Assembly (NCBI GenBank): GCA_963775395.1
Contig: CAVZIX010000008.1
Coordinates: forward strand, 124,001-188,000
Length of the DNA: 64,000 nt
Direction: 5' to 3'
Source: JAIBJN01 sp963775395
GTDB lineage: Bacteria; Actinomycetota; Thermoleophilia; Gaiellales; Gaiellaceae
Below, piece by piece: positions 33,302-41,820 of the stretch (the first letter of the stretch is position 1; the number at the start of each line of letters is the position of its first letter). The translations under genes were made by a program, and so were the position numbers. The notes under the pieces are model-generated. The model was given only the letters and a program-made list of their open reading frames with translations. It made no database searches and had not been told where the DNA came from.

Positions 33302-34525
33302 TCACCGCTCCCATGCGATCTCTCCCTCCTTGACCACGACGGCCACGTGCTCTCCTCCGAAATGGTAAGCCAGGTAGCGCCAGTCTGGAGCATCGAGCAG
33401 GAGGAGGTCGGCCGCGTGCCCGGGCTCCAGGCGACCAATGCGATCTGCGCGGCCGAGCACGTGGGCCGCGTTCACGGTGCAAGCGGCAAGAGCCTCCGCA
33501 GGCGAGAGGCCGAGCTGCGTGCAGGCCAGGCTCATCACCACGGGCAGGCTCTCGCAGAACGCGCTGCCCGGATTGAAGTCGGTCGCCAGGGCGACGATCG
33601 CTCCCGCATCGACGAGCGCCCGCCCCGGCGGCATCGGCCGGCCGAGGAAGAGCGCCGCGACGGGAAGCAGGACGGCGGCCACGTCGCTGCCGGCGAGGGC
33701 CCGAACGCCGTCGTCCCCGGTCGCTTCGAGGTGGTCGACGCTGCGTGCACCGAGCTCGACGGCGAGCGGGATTCCCCCCGACTCCGTGAACTGGTCCGCG
33801 TGCAGACGAAGCGCGAGCCCGGCAGCGCGGCAGGCCTCCAGGTAGCGGCGGGCCTGCGGGACGTCGAACGCGCCCCGCTCCACGAACACGTCCGCGGCCT
33901 CGGCGAGCGACGCAGCCTCCGGCAACACGTCGGCCAGAGCGAAGTCCAGGTACCCGTCGCCGTCATCGAACTCCGGCGGGACCGCGTGCGCCCCGAGCCA
34001 GGTCGGGACGCCGCCGGCCTTGCGGACGGCGCGGAGCTGCGCCAGCTCGGTGTCGCGGTCGAGCCCGTAGCCGGACTTCCCTTCGAACGTCGTCGTGCCG
34101 TGCCCGAGCATCCACGCGCGATGGCGCTCAACCGCCCCGGTGAGCTCCGCTTCGTCCGCGGCGCGCGTCGCGGCGACCGTGGAGAGGATTCCGCCACCCG
34201 CAGCATGGATCTCCTCGTACGTCGCCCCTCGCGCGCGCAGGTCGAACTCTCCGGCGCGGTCGCCGGCGAAGCACACGTGCGTGTGACAGTCCACGAGACC
34301 GGGGACGGCGACCCGCCCGCGGCCGTCGACCTCCACGACTTCGCCCGGGAGCACCGACCGATCGAGCTCGGCCATCGGGCCGACCTCGCTCACGGTCCCG
34401 TCGACGCAGAGGACGTAGGCCCGCTCGAGCACCCGAACGTCGCCCAGCGCGGATCCGCGCAGGGGCGCGGGACCCCCCGCCGGGGAGACGACCTGCTCTA
34501 GATCGCGGACGAGCAGGGCAGGCAT
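33302..34525 (-). CDS. hutI: Imidazolonepropionase
   Basis: HutI hydrolyses imidazolonepropionate to formiminoglutamate, the third step of histidine breakdown. The 407-residue amidohydrolase has VPGLVDCHTHVCFAGDR with the metal His pair, the TTFEGKSGYGLD segment, LRLHADQFTESGG (His ligand) and ATDFNPGSAFCESLP (Asp). It is 9 bases downstream of hutU on the same strand. Confidence 0.96.
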   Translation of the reverse strand: MPALLVRDLEQVVSPAGGPAPLRGSALGDVRVLERAYVLCVDGTVSEVGPMAELDRSVLPGEVVEVDGRGRVAVPGLVDCHTHVCFAGDRAGEFDLRARGATYEEIHAAGGGILSTVAATRAADEAELTGAVERHRAWMLGHGTTTFEGKSGYGLDRDTELAQLRAVRKAGGVPTWLGAHAVPPEFDDGDGYLDFALADVLPEAASLAEAADVFVERGAFDVPQARRYLEACRAAGLALRLHADQFTESGGIPLAVELGARSVDHLEATGDDGVRALAGSDVAAVLLPVAALFLGRPMPPGRALVDAGAIVALATDFNPGSAFCESLPVVMSLACTQLGLSPAEALAACTVNAAHVLGRADRIGRLEPGHAADLLLLDAPDWRYLAYHFGGEHVAVVVKEGEIAWER

Positions 34526-34534
34526 CGCCGCGCC

Positions 34535-36242
34535 TTACTCGTCGCCGCGTCCGGGAAGCCGGAGCCCGTGTTCGCGGGCAGTCGCGAGCGCGCCCTCGTA
34601 GCCCGCGTCAGCGTGGCGGAGCACGCCCATGCCCGGATCGGTCGTGAGCACGCGCTCCAGGCGCTCCGCCGCGTCCGCGGTGCCGTCGGCGACCACGACC
34701 ATCCCTGCGTGGATCGAGTTGCCGATGCCGACGCCGCCGCCGTGGTGGACGCTCACCCAGGTCGCGCCCGCCGCCGTGTTCACGAGCGCGTTGAGGATCG
34801 GCCAGTCGGCGATCGCATCGGATCCGTCCTGCATGGCCTCCGTCTCGCGGTACGGAGAGGCAACCGAGCCCGCGTCCAGATGGTCGCGCCCGATGACGAC
34901 CGGCGCAGTCACCCGCCCGTCGCGGACGAGCTCGTTGATGGCGAGCCCTGCTCTGGCGCGATCGCCATAGCCGAGCCAACAGATGCGCGCCGGGAGGCCC
35001 TGGAACGCGACACGGTCTCGAGCCAGCTCGAGCCAGCGCTGCAGGAGGAGGTCGTCCGGGAAGAGCTCGAGCAGCGCCCCGTCGATCGCTGCGATGTCGT
35101 CCGGATTCCCCGAGAGCGCGGCCCAGCGGAACGGGCCGATACCGCGGCAGAAGAGCGGCCGGATATAGGCCGGGACAAAGCCCGGGTATGCGAATGCGTC
35201 CTCGATGCCTGCCTGTTGTGCCTCCCCCCGGAGGTTGTTGCCGTAATCGAAAACATAGCTCCCGGCCCGGACGAACTCGAGCATGCCCTCGACGTGGCGC
35301 GCGATGGACTCCGCTGCGCGCCGCAGGTACTCGTCGGGATCGGCCGCGCGCAGGTCGGCCGCCTCGTCGACCGTCATGCCGGCGGGGACATAGCCGTTCA
35401 GCGGGTCGTGGGCGGCCGTCTGGTCGGTGACGAGGTCGAACGCCTCTCCGCGCGCTGCCAGCTCGGGCACGACTTCCGCCGCGTTTCCGAGGAGGCCGAC
35501 CGAGAGCGCACGGCCTTCGACGGCGGCGCTCCGCACCCGCCCGACCGCGTCCTCGAGCGACTCGGAGGCCTCGTCGAGGTAACGCGTGGCGAGGCGCCGC
35601 TCGATCCGCGTCGGGTCGACCTCGACGCACAGCACGGCGGCGCCGGCCATCGTCGCGGCCAGCGGCTGCGCGCCGCCCATGCCGCCGAGACCCGCGGTGA
35701 GGATCGTCCGTCCCCCGCAGGTCGGGCGAGCCGAAGTGCGTCTCGCCGGCGGCCGCGAACGTCTGGTACGTCCCCTGGAGGATCCCCTGCGTGCCGATGT
35801 AGATCCAGCTCCCGGCCGTCATCTGGCCGAACATGGTCAGGTCGAGGGCCTCGAGCCGGCGAAACTCGTCCCAGGACGCCCACCGCGGCACGAGAAGCGA
35901 GTTGGCGATGAGCACGCGCGGGGCGGCCGGGTGCGTCCTGAAGATGCCCACCGGCTTTCCGCTCTGGACGAGCAGGGTCTCGTCCTCCCCCAGCTCGAGG
36001 AGGCTGCGAACGAGCGCGCGCAGCGCATCGTGGTTGCGGGCGGCCTTGCCCGAGCCGCCGTAGACGATCAGCTGCTCGGGATGCTCCGCGACGTCGGGGT
36101 CGAGGTTGTTGAGCAGCATGCGCAGCGGCGCCTCGGTCTGCCACGACCGCGCGTTCAGCTCGGTCCCGCGCGGCGCGTGGATGGACGTGAGATCGCCGCA
36201 GAGCTCCTCGACGCGTGCGTCGGTGACGGCGGCGCTGCTCAC
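34535..36242 (-). pseudogene. hutU: Urocanate hydratase with one frameshift
   Basis: HutU converts urocanate to imidazolonepropionate using tightly bound NAD. The N-terminal frame has YGGSGKAARNHDA, QSGKPVGIFRTH and FGQMTAGSWIYIGTQGI. The C-terminal frame has GLGGMGGAQPLAATMAG, NGYVPAGMTV, PARICWLGYGDR and HHGGGVGIGNSIHAG. They join at about 35715, where a run of five C (plus strand) should be four to keep LRGRTILTAG in frame. With one base removed the product is 568 residues, the normal length. It starts at GTG 36242 with GTGA coupling to hutH. A homopolymer error is the likeliest cause. Confidence 0.9.
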
Positions 36243-37786
36243 ACGAGCTCTCCCACCTCGCGCTCGACCGCGGCGACGAGCTCGCCGGTGCTGATCGCCA
36301 TGGCGACGGCCTCGATGTCGTCGGCGAGCGGGCGGTCCTCGATCACGGTGGCAGACAGGGAGCGAAGGAAATCGTGCGTCGCGCGAACGCCGAGCCCGGG
36401 CTCGAGCGGCGCCAGGAACTCGATCCCCTGCGCGCCGGCGAGCAGCTCGATCGCGAGGGCCCGCTCGACGTTCTCCAGCACCTGGAGGCACTTGAGCGCG
36501 GACGCGTTCCCCATCGAGACATGGTCCTCCTGGCCCGCGCTCGTGGGGATGGAGTCGACACCGGCCGGGTGGCAGAGCACCTTGTTCTCGCTGACGAGCG
36601 CTGCCGCGACGTACTGCGGGATCATGAAGCCCGAGTTCAGCCCGCCGTCGTGGGTGAGAAACGCGGGCAGCCCGTCCGAGAGGGAGGGGTTCGTGAGCCG
36701 CTCGACGCGCCGCTCGGAGATGGAGGCGAGCTCGGCGAGGGCCATCGCCGCGGCGTCGAGGGCGAAGGCGAGCGGCTGTCCGTGGAAGTTCCCGTTGGAC
36801 ACGAGCTCGCCCTGCTCGACGAAGACGAGGGGATTGTCCGTCGCCGCGTTCACCTCGACGCTGACCGTCGTCTCGGCGTAGGCGAGCAGGTCGCGGCTAG
36901 CGCCGTGCACCTGCGGCGCGCAGCGGAGCGAATAGGCGTCCTGCACCTTGTCGCACCAGCGGTGCGCCTCCAGGATCGCCGAGCCCTCGAGCAGCCGGAG
37001 CACGTTGGCTGCCGAAGCCTGTTGGCCGGCGAGCGGCCGCAGCGCATGGATCTCCGGGAGGAAGCTCGTGCGGGATCCCTGCAGCGCCTCGAGCGAAAGC
37101 GCGCAGGCGATGTCGGCCGTCCGGACGAGACGGCGTGCCCGCACCAGCACGAGCGCGCCGATGCCGGCCATGAACTGCGTCCCGTTGATGAGCGACAGCC
37201 CCTCTTTCGCGCGGAGCCGGACAGGCTCGAGCCCGGCGCGGTCGAGCGCCTGGGCGCCGGAGAGCGTCTCGCCCTCGAAGACGGCGGTGCCCTCGCCGAC
37301 GAGTGGCAGGGCGAGATGCGCGAGCGGAGCGAGGTCGCCGGACGCTCCGACCGAACCACGGCTCGGCACGACGGGCGTGACGCCGCGGTTGAGGCACTCG
37401 AGCAGCAGCTCGACCGTCTCGGTCCGCGCGCCGGAGTAGCCCTTCGCGAGCGTGTTCGCGCGCAGCAGCATCGCTGCGCGGACGACCTCCGGGGGATACG
37501 GGCTCCCCACGCCGCACGCATGGCTCCGGAGCAGGCGTAGCTGCAGCTCCTCGGCGAGCTCCGGTGGAATCGTCTTGGACACGAAGCGCCCGAAACCGGT
37601 GTTGATTCCGTACGTGTGCTCGCCCGAGCTCTCGGCGGCGGCGCGCTCGACCAGCTCGCGCGCCGCCCGCAGGTGCTCCCGCCCGCGGTCGGCGAGCTCC
37701 GCCCGTCCCCCCTCGACCGCGACGGCCCAGACGTCCTGTAGCGTCAGGTCGTCCCCGGTCAGCGACGCGGCGGTCGTGAGCGCCAT
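36239..37786 (-). CDS. hutH: Histidine ammonia-lyase
   Basis: HutH removes ammonia from histidine to give urocanate. The 515-residue protein has YGINTGFGRF near residue 60, the Ala-Ser-Gly that forms the MIO cofactor in SVGASGDLAPLAHLAL, INGTQFM, NAATDNPLVF and GQEDHVSMGNAS. I start at ATG 37786; the frame is open further upstream, across the divergent gene. It is first in the hutH-hutU-hutI operon, and its start is only 13 bases from that of the divergent Dph6-like gene, so their promoters must overlap the coding regions. Confidence 0.96.
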   Translation of the reverse strand: MALTTAASLTGDDLTLQDVWAVAVEGGRAELADRGREHLRAARELVERAAAESSGEHTYGINTGFGRFVSKTIPPELAEELQLRLLRSHACGVGSPYPPEVVRAAMLLRANTLAKGYSGARTETVELLLECLNRGVTPVVPSRGSVGASGDLAPLAHLALPLVGEGTAVFEGETLSGAQALDRAGLEPVRLRAKEGLSLINGTQFMAGIGALVLVRARRLVRTADIACALSLEALQGSRTSFLPEIHALRPLAGQQASAANVLRLLEGSAILEAHRWCDKVQDAYSLRCAPQVHGASRDLLAYAETTVSVEVNAATDNPLVFVEQGELVSNGNFHGQPLAFALDAAAMALAELASISERRVERLTNPSLSDGLPAFLTHDGGLNSGFMIPQYVAAALVSENKVLCHPAGVDSIPTSAGQEDHVSMGNASALKCLQVLENVERALAIELLAGAQGIEFLAPLEPGLGVRATHDFLRSLSATVIEDRPLADDIEAVAMAISTGELVAAVEREVGELV

Positions 37787-37799
37787 CGAGCCAAGTGTA

Positions 37800-38483
37800 T
37801 TGAGCGGTCGGCAGCGCCATGCGGGCTCCGTCGGCCTGGCCTGGAGCGGCGGGAAGGACTCGGCCCTCGCCCTGCACCAGCTCCGTCGAGACGGCGTCGA
37901 CGTGACCGCCTTGCTCACGACGGTCACCGAGGGATACGAGCGCGTGAGCATGCACGGCGTCAGGCGGGAGCTTCTCCGCCGCCAGGCTGCGGTCGCCCGC
38001 GTACCGCTCGTCGAGGTGACGATCCCTCCCGACTGCGTCAACACGGTCTACGAGGAGCGGATGGCCGAGGCGTTCGGCGCGCCGCCGCTCGACGGGATCG
38101 GCGCGATGGCCTCGGGCGACCTCTTCCTCGAGGACGTCCGCGCCTACCGTGAGGAGCGGTTGGCGGCCGCCGGCAAGGACGCCATCTTCCCTCTCTGGGG
38201 TCGCGACACGCACGCCCTGGCCCACGAGTTCGTCGGCGCGGGCTTCGAGGCGGTCGTCTGCTGCCTCGACCCGCGCAAGCTCGACCCGGGCTTCGCGGGC
38301 CGCCCCTTCGACGCGGACTTCCTCGCCGACCTACCGGAGGGGGTCGACCCTTGCGGCGAGCGCGGCGAGTTCCACACCTTCGTCCATGCCGGCCCCGTTC
38401 TCACCGAGCCGGTCGCCGTCAGCGTCGGTGAGGTCGTCGAGCGGGACGGATTCGTCTTCTGCGACCTGGTCGCGCGCGATTAG
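37800..38483 (+). CDS. Dph6/MJ0570-family ATP pyrophosphatase-like protein
   Basis: This 227-residue PP-loop protein has the motif LAWSGGKDSALALHQL followed by TTVTEGYERVSMHG, SGDLFLEDVRAYRE and HTFVHAGPV, as in diphthine-ammonia ligase-like proteins. Bacteria lack diphthamide, so the true substrate is unknown. The only sensible in-frame start is TTG 37800; the nearby ATG at 37819 is out of frame. The 3' end overlaps a convergent gene by 4 bases. Confidence 0.85.
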   Translation: MSGRQRHAGSVGLAWSGGKDSALALHQLRRDGVDVTALLTTVTEGYERVSMHGVRRELLRRQAAVARVPLVEVTIPPDCVNTVYEERMAEAFGAPPLDGIGAMASGDLFLEDVRAYREERLAAAGKDAIFPLWGRDTHALAHEFVGAGFEAVVCCLDPRKLDPGFAGRPFDADFLADLPEGVDPCGERGEFHTFVHAGPVLTEPVAVSVGEVVERDGFVFCDLVARD

Positions 38484-39118
38484 CACTCGACCTTGACGAA
38501 CCTGAGCGCTGCCGACTCGGGCAGTTCGCTCACGGTTCCGTACGCCTCGAACGGCAGCCCTTCGCGGCCGGTGACCTCGCCGCCCTCACCCGTCGCGTAG
38601 GCGCTCTCCCAGAGCGCAGGCCCGACGAACTGACCGGTCGCGCTGTAGAACCAGCCCCGGACGACGATCCGGTGAACCTGGCAGTCGACCCCGCCGAAGT
38701 ACCGCAACTCGCCCGTCACATATGCCATGCCGAAATCGGGCACGATCGCTGGATCGGCGATCTCGAAGACGCCGTCCCACTCTCCGTAGTCGATCTGGAT
38801 CGTGCCGCGCGGTGGCGCTGGCGGACGATTCCCGGCGCCGTTTCCGTTCGCGTTGGCGCCGCCGTCGGCGCTCGTGGTCGTCGGCGCGGACGTGGTCGTC
38901 GACGCGGACGTGCTCGGCGCGGGAGCCGTCGTCGGCACGGACTCGGTCGAGCCCGAGGTCGTGCCGCCGGCACCTCCCCCTAGGTCGGTGGTCAGCTGCA
39001 CTGCCGCAGGCGAAGGGTCGTCGGATCCGCCGGCGAGCGCTGAGACGATCCCGAACCCGGCCAGGAAGAACGCAGGGACAAGCGCGACAACCGTCCACCG
39101 CGATCGCAGCCTCCGCAC
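38480..39118 (-). CDS. Exported Thr/Ser-rich protein of unknown function
   Basis: This 212-residue protein has a basic N-terminus and a signal or anchor helix (about 8-30). A low-complexity Thr/Ser/Ala/Gly linker (about 45-100) contains repeated TTSA-type units, and a compact C-terminal domain with two Cys residues follows (GGVDCQVH and the terminal Cys). The linker is typical of surface proteins spanning the cell wall. I do not recognise the C-terminal domain. Confidence 0.65.
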   Translation of the reverse strand: MRRLRSRWTVVALVPAFFLAGFGIVSALAGGSDDPSPAAVQLTTDLGGGAGGTTSGSTESVPTTAPAPSTSASTTTSAPTTTSADGGANANGNGAGNRPPAPPRGTIQIDYGEWDGVFEIADPAIVPDFGMAYVTGELRYFGGVDCQVHRIVVRGWFYSATGQFVGPALWESAYATGEGGEVTGREGLPFEAYGTVSELPESAALRFVKVEC

Positions 39119-39170
39119 CGCACCCTCCCTCGTCGCTGTCCCGAGCTCCCCCCGAGGGGAGCTTCAAAGC

Positions 39171-39596
39171 CTAGCCGCCCTGAGCCCAGGGGCCAATCCC
39201 ACCCACGCGCTCCGCGGTGATGCGCAGGCGGAAGCCCGGCGGCGGGTCGGGCATGGGCGGGAACGTCACGTCCGGGCCGATGTAGGTGTGCGCAAGCCGC
39301 TGGAGCAGCTCGGGCGCCCCGCCCGCTTCGATTGTCGCGCGGCCATGCACGACCAGGTACTCCCGCAGACCCATGGCGTTCGTCTTCCCGGTCTCGAGCG
39401 AGAGAGAGACGCGCGGGTCGCGCCGGATGTTGCGGAGCTTCTGCTGCTCGCGGAGGTGGGCGGACACGATCTCGTCGCCCTCGAGGCCGACCCATACGAT
39501 CGAGACCTGGGCGGTCCCGTCCGGGTTCAAGGTGACCAGATGCGCGAGCGCATCCGACTCGAGGACCGCACGTGCGCTCTCAGGGATGACACTCAT
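39171..39596 (-). CDS. PPOX-class F420-dependent oxidoreductase
   Basis: This 141-residue split-barrel flavin/F420-binding protein reads HLVTLNPDGTAQVSIVWVGLEGDEIV, then KLRNIRRDPRVSLSLE and YLVVHGRATIE, the pattern of the Rv1155/PPOX F420 family. Such enzymes reduce diverse substrates with F420H2, which fits an actinobacterium. It is divergent from the MFS gene with 22 bases between starts. The substrate is unknown. Confidence 0.85.
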   Translation of the reverse strand: MSVIPESARAVLESDALAHLVTLNPDGTAQVSIVWVGLEGDEIVSAHLREQQKLRNIRRDPRVSLSLETGKTNAMGLREYLVVHGRATIEAGGAPELLQRLAHTYIGPDVTFPPMPDPPPGFRLRITAERVGGIGPWAQGG

Positions 39597-39618
39597 GGCC
39601 GCCGCTTAATGTAGACCC

Positions 39619-40920
39619 ATGGCCGACCCGGTCTCCGCAGCGCCCGAAGAGGCGCGCGTCGACGCGCTCCCGCCTTCCCGCGGGGCGTTCGCGCTGCTGC
39701 GCCGACGCGACTTCCGCCGGGTGTACGTCGCGGTCTCGGCCAGCGAGCTCGGCGACGCCCTCCAGTACATCGCCCTGATGTGGTTCGCCTTCGAGGCGGG
39801 CGGACCGCTCGGCGTCCTCGCGGTGCGGCTTGCGGACAGCGTTCCGGCGCTCGTCTTCGGCCTCCACGGCGGCCTCGTAGCCGACCGCTGGGACAGGAGG
39901 CGTGTGCTCGTCGGCGCAGACCTCGTGCGCGCGGCGGTCCTCGTCCCGATCGCAGTCGCCGGGCTCGCGGGAGAGCTCCCGCTCTGGGGGCTCGTCGTGG
40001 CGGCCTTCGTCCTCACCTCTGCGACGAGCTACTTCGATCCCGCCTACGGCGCCCTCCTTCCGAGCCTTGTCGAACGCCAAAACGTCCAGCAGGCCAACGG
40101 GCTCGTGCGCGCGACGGCCGAGGCGCTCTCGGTCGGCGGGTGGGCGGTCGCCGCCGGGCTGCTCGCCTTCCTGCCGGTCACCGCGTTCTTCGCCGTCAAC
40201 GCCGCCACCTTCCTCGCCTCAGCGGCGATCCTCGCAACCGTCCCCTCGGTGGGAGGCAAGCCGGCCGACCCGGACGCCGGCAGGCTCGCCGACATCGCGG
40301 CCGGCTTCCAGGCGCTTCGCCTCCGGCCGCACCTCGCCGCCGCGGTCGTCGCGCTTGGCCTCGCGGTCACGATCGGGGCCGGCACGTGGATCGCCGGGAC
40401 GCCGCAGCTCGTCAGCGAGAACCTCGACCGGGCGGCCGGCGGTTTCTCTCTCGTCATGACGGGCTACGCGATCGGCGCCATCACCGCGGGCGCCTTCCTG
40501 GCCAGACGGCCCGTACGGCGCAAGACGCTCGCGAGCATGCTCGCCTGGAGCTTCTACCTGCCGGCGTTCCTCGTGATCGGGTTCGCCGACTCGCTGCCCG
40601 TCGCGATGGCGGGCGCCTTCCTCGCGGCGCTCGGCGAGAGCACGGCCGTGGTGCTGCTCAACTCGGCCGCCCAGGAGGAGGTTCCGGACCGTGTCCTCGG
40701 CAGGGTGATGGGCGTGATCTCGCTCGTGCATCGTGGCGCCCACGCCACCGGCCTGCTCCTGATCGCCCCGCTCTTCGTCGTGGTCGAGCCGGAGGCGGTC
40801 TTCGCCGGCGCGGCGCTCGCGCTCCCGGTCGTCGGGCTGAGCTGCGCCGCGTGGGCGTTGGCTACGACTCGAGGAGCCGCAGCTCCAGCACATGCGACGG
40901 GTCGAACCCGTCGATCCTGA
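39619..40920 (+). CDS. MFS transporter (enterobactin-exporter-like MFS_3 type)
   Basis: This 433-residue protein has about 12 membrane helices and the MFS loop GGLVADRWDRRRVLVGAD between helices 2 and 3. The N-terminus is cytoplasmic and basic (RRRDFRRVY). It resembles the MFS_3 group of putative exporters. The last 20 residues overlap the end of the convergent ftcD by 59 bases. The substrate cannot be inferred; the divergent F420-type gene may share its regulation. Confidence 0.86.
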   Translation: MADPVSAAPEEARVDALPPSRGAFALLRRRDFRRVYVAVSASELGDALQYIALMWFAFEAGGPLGVLAVRLADSVPALVFGLHGGLVADRWDRRRVLVGADLVRAAVLVPIAVAGLAGELPLWGLVVAAFVLTSATSYFDPAYGALLPSLVERQNVQQANGLVRATAEALSVGGWAVAAGLLAFLPVTAFFAVNAATFLASAAILATVPSVGGKPADPDAGRLADIAAGFQALRLRPHLAAAVVALGLAVTIGAGTWIAGTPQLVSENLDRAAGGFSLVMTGYAIGAITAGAFLARRPVRRKTLASMLAWSFYLPAFLVIGFADSLPVAMAGAFLAALGESTAVVLLNSAAQEEVPDRVLGRVMGVISLVHRGAHATGLLLIAPLFVVVEPEAVFAGAALALPVVGLSCAAWALATTRGAAAPAHATGRTRRS

Positions 40921-41749
40921 GCATCGCTCCCGCCGCCGCGACGGCCGGCCCGGCCGGCATCAGTCCGACGAGCTCCGACCCGGCGACCTCGACGCCGCGC
41001 GCCTCGGCTTCCGAGCCGATCCTGTCGACGATCTGGTGGAGCGCGGCAGCCTGCCAGTCGGTCACGTTCATGCTCACCTGAACGAAGCCCGCACGCGGCA
41101 GGTCGAGCCCGAGCGCCCGCACCCCCGGGAAGCCCCCGTCGCGCTCACGCACGAGGCGCGCGATCTCACGGGCGACGTCGACGTCCTCGGACCGGAGGTT
41201 GACGTTGAAGGCGACGAGCGGCCGCCTGACGCCGACGAGCACGCCGCCCGCCGTCGGGTGCAGGCGGTCGGGCCCCCGGTCGGGACGCAGCTCGCCGCCG
41301 TCGATCCGGCGCTGGAGCTCCTCCGCCCCGCCGCGCCGAAAGAACGCGGGCTCACGACCGTCCTCGGTGAGACGGCCGTAGAAGAAGACCGGGAGCTCGA
41401 GCTCGTTCCCGACCCGGTCCGCGAGCGCGAGCGCCGCCTCGCGCGCACTCGGCTCGGCGTCGGGCTCCAGCGGCACGAGCGGCACCACGTCGGCCGCTCC
41501 GATGCGCGGATGCGCTCCCTCGTGCTGCGTCAGGTCGATGCGCTCGGCCGCAGCGCGGATGCCGGCGAGGAGCGTGTCGACCAGCTCCTCCCCGCTCCCG
41601 ACGAGCGTGAAGACCGAGCGGTGGTGGTCCCAGTCGGTGTGAACGTCCAGCAGGCGCGCCGGGCCGGAGAACGCCTCCCTGAGCGCCGCAAGCGCCGCGG
41701 GATCCCTGCCCTCCGACACGTTCGGGACGGACTCGAGCGGTAGCGGCAC
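40862..41749 (-). CDS. ftcD: Glutamate formimidoyltransferase
   Basis: FtcD passes the formimino group of formiminoglutamate to tetrahydrofolate, following HutI in one histidine pathway. The 295-residue protein starts VPNVSEGRDPAALAALREAF and contains DHHRSVFTLVG, HEGAHPRIGAADVVP, FNVNLRSEDV and QVSMNVTDW, typical of the transferase domain. The C-terminal cyclodeaminase domain of the mammalian enzyme is absent, so another gene must release ammonia. It is 4 kb away from hutHUI, on the same strand. Confidence 0.93.
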   Translation of the reverse strand: MPLPLESVPNVSEGRDPAALAALREAFSGPARLLDVHTDWDHHRSVFTLVGSGEELVDTLLAGIRAAAERIDLTQHEGAHPRIGAADVVPLVPLEPDAEPSAREAALALADRVGNELELPVFFYGRLTEDGREPAFFRRGGAEELQRRIDGGELRPDRGPDRLHPTAGGVLVGVRRPLVAFNVNLRSEDVDVAREIARLVRERDGGFPGVRALGLDLPRAGFVQVSMNVTDWQAAALHQIVDRIGSEAEARGVEVAGSELVGLMPAGPAVAAAGAMLRIDGFDPSHVLELRLLES

Positions 41750-41820
41750 GCGCTGAGCTTACGAGAGCGGCCCCGCGGGAGCCGGGATGGCCGGGACTAG
41801 ACTCGACGTTAGGTGCTCTA

